A stretch of 42,926 nt of DNA from Acidobacteriota bacterium. GTDB lineage: Bacteria; Acidobacteriota; Vicinamibacteria; Fen-336. The translations under genes were made by a program, and so were the position numbers. The first letter of the stretch is position 1; the number at the start of each line of letters is the position of its first letter. This document shows, in pieces, positions 27,125 through 35,189 of this stretch. The notes beneath the pieces were generated by a model, which worked only from the letters and a program-made list of their open reading frames with translations, searched no databases and was not told the DNA's origin. The stretch covers positions 1-42,926 of the forward strand of contig QHVJ01000157.1 of the NCBI GenBank assembly GCA_003222275.1, written 5' to 3'.

Positions 27125-29083
27125 ATGCATCCACCGAGCGCCCGCCGGATTTGCCTGGCCTCCTTGCTGCTTCTCCTTCTTGCAACACCTCGCTTGCAGG
27201 CGCAGAGCTGGGTGGCCGTCGGCCCGCCGGGAGGGGACGTGCGCGAGCTCGCGGCCGATCCCCGCGACCCGCGCCGGATCTATCTGGGCACTGCCGACGG
27301 GATCGTGTACCGCTCCGACGACAGCGGGCTGAAGTGGCGCCGGCTGACGCCGGGGTTCCCGCACCGGGGCGCGAGCCTCGACGAGATCGTCGTGGACCCG
27401 CGCACTGGCACCGTGCTCGTCGGTTACTGGGACGTGGCCGGAAATGGCGGCGGGATCGCCCGCAGCGACGATGGCGGCAGGTCCTTCACCATGCTGCCGG
27501 GCATTGCCGGGCAGTCGGTGCGGGCCCTGGCCCAGGCCGCATCGAATCCCGACGTGCTCGTGGCGGGCACCATCGGGGGAGTCTTCCGCTCCGTCGATTT
27601 CGGGAAGACCTGGCAGCGCATCAGCCCCGAGGACCAGGCGGAGCTGAAGAACGTCGAGTCGGTGGCCGTCGATCCCGCGAGCCCGGACGTGGTCTACATC
27701 GGGACCTGGCACCTGCCCTGGAAGACGAGCGACGGCGGCGCCAACTGGGAGTTGATCCACACCGGGATGATCGACGACTCGGACGTGTTCACGATGACCG
27801 TCGACCGCTGGAGCTCGCGCAAGGTCTATGCGACCGCCTGCAGCGGCATCTATCGCTCCGCGGACGGCGCCGGCAAGTGGACGCGCATCCGCGGCATTCC
27901 CGCGTCCAGCCGGCGGACACGATCGTTCGCGCAGAGCCCCGACAACCAGGACGTCTTCTATGCCGGTACCACCGAGGGCCTGTGGATCTCGGAGGACGAC
28001 ACGGCGACGTGGCACCAGGCGACCCCGAAGTCGGTGGTGGTGAACTCGGTGCTGGCCCAGGCCGGAGGCCTGCTCCTGCTCGGGACCGATGGGGCGGGTG
28101 TGCTGCGCAGCAGCGACGGTGGCCGGAGCTGGTTCACGTCGAACCAGGGCTTCTCCGAGCGCTTCGTCTCCCGCATCGTCTTCGATGCGGGAGGCCGGCG
28201 CGTGCTGGCCGGGATCTGGGGCGATCGCAGCCACGGCGGCGTGTTCACCGCGCCCTCGCCGTTGGGCCCGTGGACCCGTATCGGTCCCGGCCTCGAGGGA
28301 CGGGAGGTGCTCTCGCTGGCCGTGGCCGGCAGGCAGATCCTCGCCGGCACCGACGACGGCCTGTTCCTGTCGTCGGATCCGGCCGCGCCCTGGCGCCGCC
28401 TGCCGACCCTCGTCGGCGGCGTCGATCTTCACCCTCGCGTCACGGACGTCGTCGCGCTCTCCGACCAGGTCCTCCTCGCCGCCAGCATGCAGGGCATCCT
28501 GCGCAGCGTCGACGGCGGCGCCACCTGGCGCCGTCCGAGCCTCGGCATGTGGGGCCCGGCTTCGTCGCTCGCGGTGTCGGGCCGGACGCTCGGGCTGGTG
28601 CTGGCCTCGACGCCGCTCGGCTTCTTCAAGAGCGTCGACGGCGGCGACCGCTGGGTTCTCGTCTCACGCGGTCTCGGACCGACCGAGGCCCACACGATCG
28701 CGTTCGTGCCGTCGGACGACCGCATCCTCTACGCGACGTCCATCCGCGGCCTCTTCCGCTCGAAGGATCAAGGAGCGACGTGGTCGCAGGTGACGGGCGG
28801 CATCCCCTACACCGACATCACCGGCCTCGCGATCCGGCCCGACGGCCGCACGCTGTACGCGAGCGACTTCACGTGGGGCGGGATCTTCCGCAGCCAGAAC
28901 GGTGGCGAGACGTGGGAGCGCTTGTCCGCCGAGGGGCTCGTGTCCGACCGGGTGTGGACCTTGAGCGTGGACCCCACCGCCCCCGATCGGGTGCTCGTCG
29001 CATCGCCGAGCGGGGGCCTGCACATGCTCGCGCCTCCGCCTCCCCCCCTCGCGGCCGCGGGCGGCTCGGCCTCGCCGCAGTAG
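27125..29083 (+). CDS. Secreted sortilin/BNR-type beta-propeller protein
   Basis: A 652-aa protein from ATG 27125 (a GTG at 27098 would add nine residues before the signal). Signal peptide about 1-26, ending RLQAQ. The mature protein consists of repeated BNR/Asp-box blades: YRSDDSGLKWRRL, ARSDDGGRSFTML, FRSVDFGKTWQRI, KTSDGGANWELI, LRSSDGGRSWF, LRSVDGGATWRR, FKSVDGGDRWVLV, FRSKDQGATWSQV and FRSQNGGETWERL. These S-x-D-x-G-x-T-W boxes and the DPRDPRRIYLGT spacers match the VPS10/sortilin-like propellers. It is presumably a binding protein of the cell surface; sialidase catalytic residues are not evident. Confidence 0.88.
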   Translation: MHPPSARRICLASLLLLLLATPRLQAQSWVAVGPPGGDVRELAADPRDPRRIYLGTADGIVYRSDDSGLKWRRLTPGFPHRGASLDEIVVDPRTGTVLVGYWDVAGNGGGIARSDDGGRSFTMLPGIAGQSVRALAQAASNPDVLVAGTIGGVFRSVDFGKTWQRISPEDQAELKNVESVAVDPASPDVVYIGTWHLPWKTSDGGANWELIHTGMIDDSDVFTMTVDRWSSRKVYATACSGIYRSADGAGKWTRIRGIPASSRRTRSFAQSPDNQDVFYAGTTEGLWISEDDTATWHQATPKSVVVNSVLAQAGGLLLLGTDGAGVLRSSDGGRSWFTSNQGFSERFVSRIVFDAGGRRVLAGIWGDRSHGGVFTAPSPLGPWTRIGPGLEGREVLSLAVAGRQILAGTDDGLFLSSDPAAPWRRLPTLVGGVDLHPRVTDVVALSDQVLLAASMQGILRSVDGGATWRRPSLGMWGPASSLAVSGRTLGLVLASTPLGFFKSVDGGDRWVLVSRGLGPTEAHTIAFVPSDDRILYATSIRGLFRSKDQGATWSQVTGGIPYTDITGLAIRPDGRTLYASDFTWGGIFRSQNGGETWERLSAEGLVSDRVWTLSVDPTAPDRVLVASPSGGLHMLAPPPPPLAAAGGSASPQ

Positions 29084-29099
29084 CGTGAGCCGGCTCACG
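29084..29099. promoter_or_regulatory. 16-bp perfect palindrome after propeller stop codon
   Basis: CGTGAGCCGGCTCACG starts immediately after the TAG at 29081-29083. As RNA it gives a 6-bp stem with a CCGG loop but no T-run, so a weak or factor-dependent terminator or an operator for the next gene are both possible. Confidence 0.3.
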
Positions 29100-29117
29100 T
29101 CGGTGTTCGGGCGATCG

Positions 29118-29148
29118 TTTAGACTGGAATTGCTTGTTCAGACTTGAA
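29118..29148 (+). promoter_or_regulatory. Direct repeat TTNAGACTNGAA upstream of TPR gene
   Basis: TTTAGACTGGAA (29118-29129) and TTCAGACTTGAA (29137-29148), 19 bp apart and 10 of 12 identical. The second is also an inverted repeat (TTCA-GACT-TGAA). They lie 39-69 bp before ATG 29187 and may be activator sites or part of the promoter. Confidence 0.3.
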
Positions 29149-29186
29149 CCGCTCCGGGACGTCTCCGGGGCAAGGAGGAGGTCCCC

Positions 29187-29606
29187 ATGATTCTCCCCGC
29201 CCTGCTTCTCTCCACCCTCCTCGGCCCATCGGCCCAGGAGCCACCGGCCGCGGCGCCGGCGGCGCAATCGGCCGCGTCGGTCGATTCCCACATCGACGCC
29301 GGTCTGGCCGCCTTCAAGAAGAAGCGCTTCCGGCAGGCCGAGATCGAGTTCCGCCAGGCGGTCGACGCCGACCCCAACAACGCTGCCGCCACCTGGTACC
29401 TCGGCTACACCTACTACAAGATGGCGGAACCGAAGCGTCCGTTCCATCCCGACAAGCAAAAGGCCGCGGAGCTGTTCGCCAAGGCCTACCAGCTCGACCC
29501 GCAGTTCAGGCCCGCATGGTCTCCCTCCGCGGGTGGCGGCTCGCGCCGCAGCCACAAGGCGAGGCCGCCCGCCGAACCGAAGCCCGCCGCCGCCAAGCAG
29601 GGCTGA
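29187..29606 (+). CDS. Small secreted TPR protein
   Basis: A 139-aa protein with a strong ribosome binding site (AAGGAGGAGG). Signal peptide about 1-17. TPR helices: SHIDAGLAAFKKKRFRQAEIEF and RQAVDADPNNAAATWYLGYTYYKM (about 33-79), then QKAAELFAKAYQLDPQF (about 90-107), so about two repeats. The end is a basic/Pro-rich tail KARPPAEPKPAAAKQG. Probably a periplasmic binding or scaffold protein; partner unknown. It converges with rseP. Confidence 0.8.
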   Translation: MILPALLLSTLLGPSAQEPPAAAPAAQSAASVDSHIDAGLAAFKKKRFRQAEIEFRQAVDADPNNAAATWYLGYTYYKMAEPKRPFHPDKQKAAELFAKAYQLDPQFRPAWSPSAGGGSRRSHKARPPAEPKPAAAKQG

Positions 29607-29639
29607 TCGCGGCCCCACGCCCCAAGAGCAAGAGCAACG

Positions 29640-29717
29640 GCCGCGAGCGGAGCGGGATTCACTCCCGCGGAGCGAGCGGGGGGTCTGGGGGGCGCGCCGC
29701 TAGCGCCCCCCAGCTCA
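29640..29717 (+). repeat. Module A repeat, copy 4 (two hairpins)
   Basis: Hairpin 1: GCGGGA 29652-29657, loop TTCAC, TCCCGC 29663-29668. Hairpin 2: CTGGGGGGCGC 29685-29695, loop GCCGCTA, GCGCCCCCCAG 29703-29713, 11 bp perfect; the eighth pair... T-A in other copies... is C-G here, changed on both arms. The TGAGC end of the element supplies the rseP stop codon (minus strand 29717-29715). It lies between convergent genes. Confidence 0.88.
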
Positions 29718-31028
29718 AGGAAGATACTTCCCGAGCCAACTCGTCTTGCTGAGATCGGAGTAGAGCACCAGCCCGATCAGCAGGAACAGCACCATCGCCC
29801 CCGCGTTCAGGATCCAGCTCTTGGTGGCGGCGCTGAACTCGCGCCGGCGCAGTCCCTCGCCGGCCAGGATCGCAAGGTGGCCTCCATCGAGGGGCGGCAG
29901 CGGGAAGAGGTTCAGGATCCCCACGCTCACGCTCAGGCTCGCGACCAGGTACAGGAGCGCGCGAATCCCGCTGCGGGCCGCGTCGCCGGAGGCCTTGGCG
30001 ATGCCCAGCGGGCCGGTGAGGGCGGCCTTGGGCGAAATGCTCGCGGTGACGAGGCCCTTCAGGATCACGAAGGTCTGGCGCACGAGGTTCCACGTGGCCG
30101 CCGTGGCCTCGCGCACGGCGGGCACGAAGCTCAGCTTCTTCGTGATCGTCTTGTTGGTGATGCCGAGCCGGCCGTTCTCGGGCGTGATCGTCACGTCGAA
30201 GATCGATCCCTGCCGCCAGATCTGCAGGACCAATGGTCCCGGGGGTGCCGAGGCGATGAGCGCGGGGATGTCGGTGAAGGACGCGACCGGCTTGCCGTTC
30301 ACGCTCAGGATGCCGTCGTCGGGCTTGAAGCCCGCTCGCTCGGCGGGGCTGGCCGGAACCACCTGTCCGACCCTCACCAGGGGTGTGACCCCGATCTGGC
30401 CCATCTTCTGGGTCGAGTTCGACGTGGACTGGACGGGGAACTCCTTCTCCTCCCCGCCGCGCCGCACGCGGATCCGCAGCGTCCGGTCGGGCCGGATCAC
30501 GATGGCGACCAGGGCGTCCTCCCAGTTCGCCTTGGCCGCATCGTCGATGGAGAGGATCTGGTCCCCGGGCTGCAGCCCGGCGGCCGCCGCGGGCGAGCCC
30601 GCTTCCACGGCGCCGATCACGGGAGGGTCCGTGAGCACGGCGTCGATCCCGTAGCCCACCATGTAGAGCGCGGCAAAGCCGGCGATCGCCAGCACCCCGT
30701 TCATGACCGGGCCCGCCAGGTAGACGACGAAGCGCTGCCACCGCGGGCGGGCGGTGAAATCCTTGCCGTCGCCGAGGGTGGCCGTGTTCTCGCTGATGTG
30801 GTCCTCGGGCTCGCCCTCGAGCTTCACGTAGCCCCCGAGGGGAATGGCGGAGACGCGCAGGTCGGTGTCTCCCCACTTGAAGCCGACGAGGCGGGGCCCG
30901 AAGCCGAACGAGAAGATGAACACCCGCATCCCGAAGGCCTTGGCGGTGATGAAGTGGCCGAACTCGTGGAAGAAGATGATCACACCGAGAACGAAGACGA
31001 AGGCCAGCAGGGTCGTGAGGGATCCCAT
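29715..31028 (-). CDS. rseP: RseP/S2P site-2 intramembrane metalloprotease
   Basis: A 437-aa membrane zinc protease of the RIP family. HEFGH (21-25) in the first helix gives the zinc ligands and catalytic Glu; the third ligand is in NLFPLPPLDGGH near the C-terminus. Two PDZ domains lie between (about 120-200 with GLQPGDQILSIDD, and 205-285 with GFKPDDGILSVNG). It cleaves membrane-bound anti-sigma factors or leftover signal peptides. ATG 31028 overlaps the dxr stop (TGATG). The stop codon lies within a module A repeat, so the last residues (GKYLP) could have been altered by its arrival. Confidence 0.95.
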   Translation of the reverse strand: MGSLTTLLAFVFVLGVIIFFHEFGHFITAKAFGMRVFIFSFGFGPRLVGFKWGDTDLRVSAIPLGGYVKLEGEPEDHISENTATLGDGKDFTARPRWQRFVVYLAGPVMNGVLAIAGFAALYMVGYGIDAVLTDPPVIGAVEAGSPAAAAGLQPGDQILSIDDAAKANWEDALVAIVIRPDRTLRIRVRRGGEEKEFPVQSTSNSTQKMGQIGVTPLVRVGQVVPASPAERAGFKPDDGILSVNGKPVASFTDIPALIASAPPGPLVLQIWRQGSIFDVTITPENGRLGITNKTITKKLSFVPAVREATAATWNLVRQTFVILKGLVTASISPKAALTGPLGIAKASGDAARSGIRALLYLVASLSVSVGILNLFPLPPLDGGHLAILAGEGLRRREFSAATKSWILNAGAMVLFLLIGLVLYSDLSKTSWLGKYLP

Positions 31029-32197
31029 CAGACCGTCTCCATGGCCCGCCGCTTGAGCGCCGCCCGGGTCCGCTCCCGGGCCCAGGCGTCGGCGGCGAGC
31101 ACGTCGTCCAGGGTCGCCACGGTCCGGGGCGGGTGATCGTCCATCACCTCGCGGATGGCCTCGGGAATGGCGGGAAAGCCGATGCGGCCGTCGAGGAAAG
31201 CGCCCACCGCCTCCTCGTTGGCGGCGTTGAGCACCGCGGGCAGCGAGCCGCCGCCCTCCAGGGCCCGGTAGGCGAGGCCCAGGCACGGGAAGCGCTCGTG
31301 GTCGGGCGTCTCGAACTCGAGGCGCAGGCCGCGGCTGAAGTCGATGCCGGGGATGGCCGCCTCCCAGCGCTCCGGGTAGCTGAGCGCGTATTGGATCGGC
31401 AGCCGCATGTCGGTCACGCCGAGCTGGGCGAGCACGGTCCCGTCCACGAACTCCACCATCGAGTGGACCACCGACTGCGGATGGATGAGGACCTCGACGC
31501 GCCCGGCGCTGACGCCGAAGAGCCACCGGGCCTCGATCACCTCCAGCCCCTTGTTCATGAGGGTGGCCGAGTCGATCGTGATCTTCCGGCCCATGGACCA
31601 CGTGGGGTGCGCGAGAGCCTCGGCCGGCGTGACGCGGTCGAAGCTCTCCCGGGCCCGCGTGCGGAACGGGCCGCCGGAGGCGGTGAGGACCAGGCGGCGG
31701 ACCTCATCCGGCCGCCGGCCTTCGAGGCACTGGTGCAGCGCGCAGTGCTCGCTGTCGATGGGCAGCAGCTTGCCGCCGCGGGCGCGGGCCTCGGCCACCA
31801 TCAGCTCGCCCGCCATGACCAGCGTCTCCTTGTTGGCGAGGGCGACGTCCTTTCCCGCCTGGAGGGCGCGGTAGGTCGGTACCAGGCCCACCGCCCCCAC
31901 CGCCGAGGCCACCACCACGTCGGCGTCGGGGTGCGTGGCGACCTCCACCGCACCCTCCTCGCCGACGACCACACGGGTCGCGCCGAGGTCGAGGAGCCGC
32001 CCGAGCGCGTCCCGGGTGGCGGCGCTCCGCACCGACACCAGACGGGGGCGATGGCGGGCCACCTGCTCGGCGAGCTTCTCGACGTTGTCGCCGGCGGAGA
32101 GGCCCACGACGGTGAATCGGCCGGGGAACGCGTCCACGACCCGGAGCACGTTCGTGCCCACGGATCCGGTGGCGCCGAGGATGGAAAGGCCCTTCAC
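31028..32197 (-). CDS. dxr: 1-deoxy-D-xylulose 5-phosphate reductoisomerase
   Basis: A 389-aa NADPH-dependent enzyme that makes 2-C-methylerythritol 4-phosphate, the committed step of the MEP isoprenoid pathway. NADPH-binding LGATGSVGTNVL is at the N-terminus. Also visible: ALANKETLVMAGE, the metal/substrate region PIDSEHCALHQCLEG, TASGGPFR, HPTWSMGRKITIDSATLMNK and the C-terminal LNAANEEAV. Normal family length. Follows cdsA after 3 bp and overlaps rseP. Confidence 0.97.
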   Translation of the reverse strand: MKGLSILGATGSVGTNVLRVVDAFPGRFTVVGLSAGDNVEKLAEQVARHRPRLVSVRSAATRDALGRLLDLGATRVVVGEEGAVEVATHPDADVVVASAVGAVGLVPTYRALQAGKDVALANKETLVMAGELMVAEARARGGKLLPIDSEHCALHQCLEGRRPDEVRRLVLTASGGPFRTRARESFDRVTPAEALAHPTWSMGRKITIDSATLMNKGLEVIEARWLFGVSAGRVEVLIHPQSVVHSMVEFVDGTVLAQLGVTDMRLPIQYALSYPERWEAAIPGIDFSRGLRLEFETPDHERFPCLGLAYRALEGGGSLPAVLNAANEEAVGAFLDGRIGFPAIPEAIREVMDDHPPRTVATLDDVLAADAWARERTRAALKRRAMETV

Positions 32198-32200
32198 GCC

Positions 32201-33016
32201 CTAAGTATTGACGAGGGCGAAGTAGTAGTACAGCACGGGCGCGCCGAAGAGGATGCTGTCGAGCCGGTCGAGCATTCCCCCGTGGCCCGGGAAGAGGATG
32301 CCGGAGTCCTTCACCCCCGCCCACCGCTTGAGCAGGCTTTCGACGAGGTCGCCGGCGATGCCGAGCGCGGCCACCGCCAGGCCCAGGAGGAGGGCGTGGC
32401 CGAGGGGAACGAGCGGGAGCCCGAGGCTCCGTACGACCGCCGCGGCGACGAGGCCGCCGGCGAGGCCTCCGGCCGCGCCTTCGATCGTCTTGCCGGGCGA
32501 GATGACCGGCGCCAGCTTGCGGCGGCCGGCCGCGTTGCCGACGAAGAACGCGGCGGTGTCCGCGACCATCACGATGGAGAGGAGCAGGACGAGCCGCCAC
32601 GCCCCGTCGCGGCCAGGCGGCAGGAGGCGCAGGGCGGCGACGGCCCCGCCGAGCGATCCCAGGTAGGCGGCCCCGAGCAGCGTGATGGCGGCGGATGGAA
32701 CGGTGGCGGAAAAGTCCGGGCCCCGCGGCAGCAGGCCGATGAGCGTGACCAGGGCCACCGCCGGCCAGAGGGAGGCGGGGACCACGGGCCGGGCCACGTC
32801 GACGAAGATCGCCGACAGGAGGACGACGCCCGCGACATGAAAAGGCGCGAGCCCGCGCGCCTTCATGAGGCCGAAGAATTCCCACAAGCCGATGAGGACG
32901 GCCGCGGCCACGATGCCCGCGGCGAGGAGCGACGGGCCCAGGAAGAAGGCGGCGAGCAGCAGGGGGAGGGTCACCGCGGCGGTGGCCACCCTCCGGACCA
33001 GGTTGGCCCGATTCAC
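32201..33016 (-). CDS. cdsA: Phosphatidate cytidylyltransferase
   Basis: A 271-aa protein with about seven to eight transmembrane helices. It makes CDP-diacylglycerol from phosphatidate and CTP, the precursor of membrane phospholipids. The family signature is at the C-terminus: KRWAGVKDSG followed by PGHGGMLDRLDS; SPGKTIEGAAGG is also conserved. The start is GTG 33016, overlapping the uppS stop (GTGA); the longer frame to 33142 lies inside uppS. Confidence 0.95.
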   Translation of the reverse strand: MNRANLVRRVATAAVTLPLLLAAFFLGPSLLAAGIVAAAVLIGLWEFFGLMKARGLAPFHVAGVVLLSAIFVDVARPVVPASLWPAVALVTLIGLLPRGPDFSATVPSAAITLLGAAYLGSLGGAVAALRLLPPGRDGAWRLVLLLSIVMVADTAAFFVGNAAGRRKLAPVISPGKTIEGAAGGLAGGLVAAAVVRSLGLPLVPLGHALLLGLAVAALGIAGDLVESLLKRWAGVKDSGILFPGHGGMLDRLDSILFGAPVLYYYFALVNT

Positions 33017-33792
33017 TTGGCGATCCCGCCGTACCTCCGCTCGCGCTTCTGGTAGTCGGCGACGGCCTGGAGCAGGTGCTTCCGCCGGAAGTCGGGCCAC
33101 AGGACGTCGGTCACCCAGATCTCGGCGTAGGCGATCTGCCACAGGAGGAAGTTGCTCACCCGCATCTCTCCGCTCGTGCGGATGAGGAGGTCGGGGTCGG
33201 GCAGGCCGGCGGTGTAGAGACAGGACGACAGCGTGTCCTCGTCGATGGCGCCCGCTTCGCGGCGGCCGGCGGCCACGTCCGCGGCCAGGCGGCGGACCGC
33301 GTCGGTGATCTCCGTGCGGCCGCCGTAGTTGAGGGCGATGTTGAAGAGGAGGCCGCTGCGATCCGCCGTCCTCTCCATGCCGCGGCGCAGCTCGTCCTGC
33401 ACGTCCGCGGGCAGCTCCTCCATGCGTCCGATGACCCGGAAGCGGATGTTGTTGCGGAGCAGGGTGTCCAGCTCCGAGCGCAGGTAGCGCTTCAAGAGGC
33501 CCATGAGCGTCGTCACCTCGCTCTGGGGCCGCTTCCAGTTCTCCACCGAGAAGGCGTAGAGCGTGAGCACCTGCAGGCCGAGCCGAGCCGACGTCTCCAC
33601 GACGTCGCGCACCGATGCGATGCCCGCCCGATGCCCCTCCACCCGCGGCTTGTGGCGCAGCTTCGCCCAGCGACCGTTGCCGTCCATGATCACCGCCACG
33701 TGGCGGGGCAGGCGGGCGAAGTCGATGGCGCGCAGGAGCGCCTGATCCTCCGACCCCGAGGGGACGACTTCCAGCAGATCTTGAAGTGACAT
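33013..33792 (-). CDS. uppS: Undecaprenyl diphosphate synthase (cis-prenyltransferase)
   Basis: A 259-aa enzyme that extends farnesyl diphosphate with isopentenyl diphosphate to C55 undecaprenyl diphosphate, the carrier for peptidoglycan and O-antigen. Signature: VAVIMDGNGRWAK with catalytic Asp37 and RVEGHRAG; TLYAFSVENWKRP; DLLIRTSGEMRVSNFLLWQIAYAE at the C-terminus. An N-terminal extension of about 25 residues precedes the core. No Shine-Dalgarno sequence before ATG 33792. The 27-bp gap to truA contains TAGAAT (33817-33822), a good -10 box, so an internal promoter is possible. Confidence 0.96.
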   Translation of the reverse strand: MSLQDLLEVVPSGSEDQALLRAIDFARLPRHVAVIMDGNGRWAKLRHKPRVEGHRAGIASVRDVVETSARLGLQVLTLYAFSVENWKRPQSEVTTLMGLLKRYLRSELDTLLRNNIRFRVIGRMEELPADVQDELRRGMERTADRSGLLFNIALNYGGRTEITDAVRRLAADVAAGRREAGAIDEDTLSSCLYTAGLPDPDLLIRTSGEMRVSNFLLWQIAYAEIWVTDVLWPDFRRKHLLQAVADYQKRERRYGGIAK

Positions 33793-33819
33793 GCGATCAA
33801 GAGGGAGGAAAAACCTATT

Positions 33820-34587
33820 CTACATCGGGGCCGCAGGGGCGGCATACGCGACGTGGACGAGGGTGAGGCCGCGTGCCTCGGCGGGCGGCGGCCACGCACG
33901 GCGGTCGCGGGCGAGCAGCGCGCACCGCAGCTCCTCGACGCCCAGCGCGCCCCGACCCGCCGCCACCAGTCCGCCCACGAGGCTGCGGACCATCCTCCTC
34001 AGGAAGCCGTCGGCCTCCACCTCGTAGATCATCGTCGCGCCCTCGAAAAGCACCTCCGACCTCAGGATCGTGCGCACGGTGGTCCTCACCGAGCTGCCGG
34101 CCGAGGCCAGCGACGCGAAGTCGTGCTGCCCGCGGAACAGCTCCGCCGCCGAGCGCACCGCCGCCTCGTCGAGACGCCAGGGTACATGGCCGGCCACCCG
34201 TCGCCGGGTGGGTATCTGCACGCGTCCGGTGTCGAGCTCGTAGCGGTAGAGCTTGGAAAGGGCGCTCTTGCGGGCATGGAAGCCCGCGGGCGCCGGCGCG
34301 GCCTCGAGCACACGCACGTCCCGCGGGAGAATCGCGTTGAGGGCGCGCTGGAGATCGGCGGGGGCCACGTCCTTCTCCAGCGCGAAGGACGCGACCTGGC
34401 CCAGGGCGTGAACACCCGTATCGGTGCGTCCGGCGCCCACCACCACGACCCGCGGGCCGCCGGAGAATCGCCCCAACGCGGATTCGAGGGTGGCCTGCAC
34501 GGTCCGGCTGGGGACCGTCTCGCCCTGCGCCTGCCAGCCCGCGAAGTCCGTGCCGTCGTAGGCGACGGTGATCCGCCAGAGGGCCAT
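33820..34587 (-). CDS. truA: tRNA pseudouridine synthase A (positions 38-40)
   Basis: A 255-aa enzyme isomerising U38-U40 in the tRNA anticodon stem. The N-terminus WRITVAYDGTDFAGWQAQ and the catalytic Asp motif GAGRTDTGVHALGQVASF are diagnostic; FHARKSALSKLYRYEL, FASLASAGSS and ADGFLRRMVRSLVGGLV follow as expected. ATG 34587 overlaps the pyrE stop (TGATG). The longer frame to 34656 starts within pyrE and is not needed. Confidence 0.96.
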   Translation of the reverse strand: MALWRITVAYDGTDFAGWQAQGETVPSRTVQATLESALGRFSGGPRVVVVGAGRTDTGVHALGQVASFALEKDVAPADLQRALNAILPRDVRVLEAAPAPAGFHARKSALSKLYRYELDTGRVQIPTRRRVAGHVPWRLDEAAVRSAAELFRGQHDFASLASAGSSVRTTVRTILRSEVLFEGATMIYEVEADGFLRRMVRSLVGGLVAAGRGALGVEELRCALLARDRRAWPPPAEARGLTLVHVAYAAPAAPM

Positions 34588-35162
34588 CAGCGGCGAGAGC
34601 CGGGCTTCTCCGGGCGCGAGCCCGCGGCGCAGAGGGGACAGGCGGCGGCGTCCCACGTCGGGACCTCGATCCGGAGCAGGCTCCGCCGTGGCACGCCGAA
34701 GTCGACCTCACCGACGCTGCGGTCGACGAGGCTGCCCACCGCGATCACCCCCCCTCCGCGGACGTGCACCGCGTCGATGACCTCCCGCGTGGACTTGCCG
34801 GTGGTGATGGCGTCCTCGACCACCACCACCCGCTCGTCGGGCTCGAGACTGAAGCCGCGGCGCAGCGTCATCACGCCGTCATGGCGTTCCGTGAACAGGC
34901 TGCGGCAGCCGAAGGCGCGCGCGACCTCGTGGGCCACGAGGACGCCGCCCAGGGCGGGCGCGACGACCGCGTCGGGCCTCGATCCTTCGAGGACGCTCTC
35001 GAGGCCCCGCGCGAGATCGGCCCCCAGCCGCATGGCCAGGACGGGGTCCATCAGGATCCGGGCGCACTGCACGTAACGTGGAGAGTGCAGGCCGGAGGAG
35101 AGCAGGAAGTGGCCGTCGAGCACCGCCCCCCGCTCCTTGAAGAGGGCCAGCAGATCGGGCAT
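34587..35162 (-). CDS. pyrE: Orotate phosphoribosyltransferase
   Basis: A 191-aa enzyme converting orotate and PRPP to OMP in pyrimidine synthesis. HFLLSSGLHSPRYVQCARI at the N-terminus and the PRPP loop VVVVEDAITTGKST are diagnostic. The C-terminal extension has CPLCAAG, a Cys pair common in one PyrE subgroup. It is the first gene of the pyrE-truA-uppS-cdsA-dxr-rseP run. Only 27 bp separate its ATG from the divergent GT2 ATG, so both promoters lie within the other gene's start region. Confidence 0.95.
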   Translation of the reverse strand: MPDLLALFKERGAVLDGHFLLSSGLHSPRYVQCARILMDPVLAMRLGADLARGLESVLEGSRPDAVVAPALGGVLVAHEVARAFGCRSLFTERHDGVMTLRRGFSLEPDERVVVVEDAITTGKSTREVIDAVHVRGGGVIAVGSLVDRSVGEVDFGVPRRSLLRIEVPTWDAAACPLCAAGSRPEKPGSRR

Positions 35163-35177
35163 CGCTCGACTCTACCC

Positions 35178-35183
35178 TATACT
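35178..35183 (+). promoter_or_regulatory. TATACT -10-like box before GT2 gene
   Basis: TATACT ends 6 bp before ATG 35190, which would place the transcription start at the A of the ATG (leaderless mRNA). No Shine-Dalgarno sequence. The same hexamer stands 9 bp before the first DUF507 gene. It lies in the 27-bp gap shared with divergent pyrE, whose own -10 box could be TAGAGT or TAGGGT on the other strand. Confidence 0.4.
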
Positions 35184-35189
35184 GCGGCG

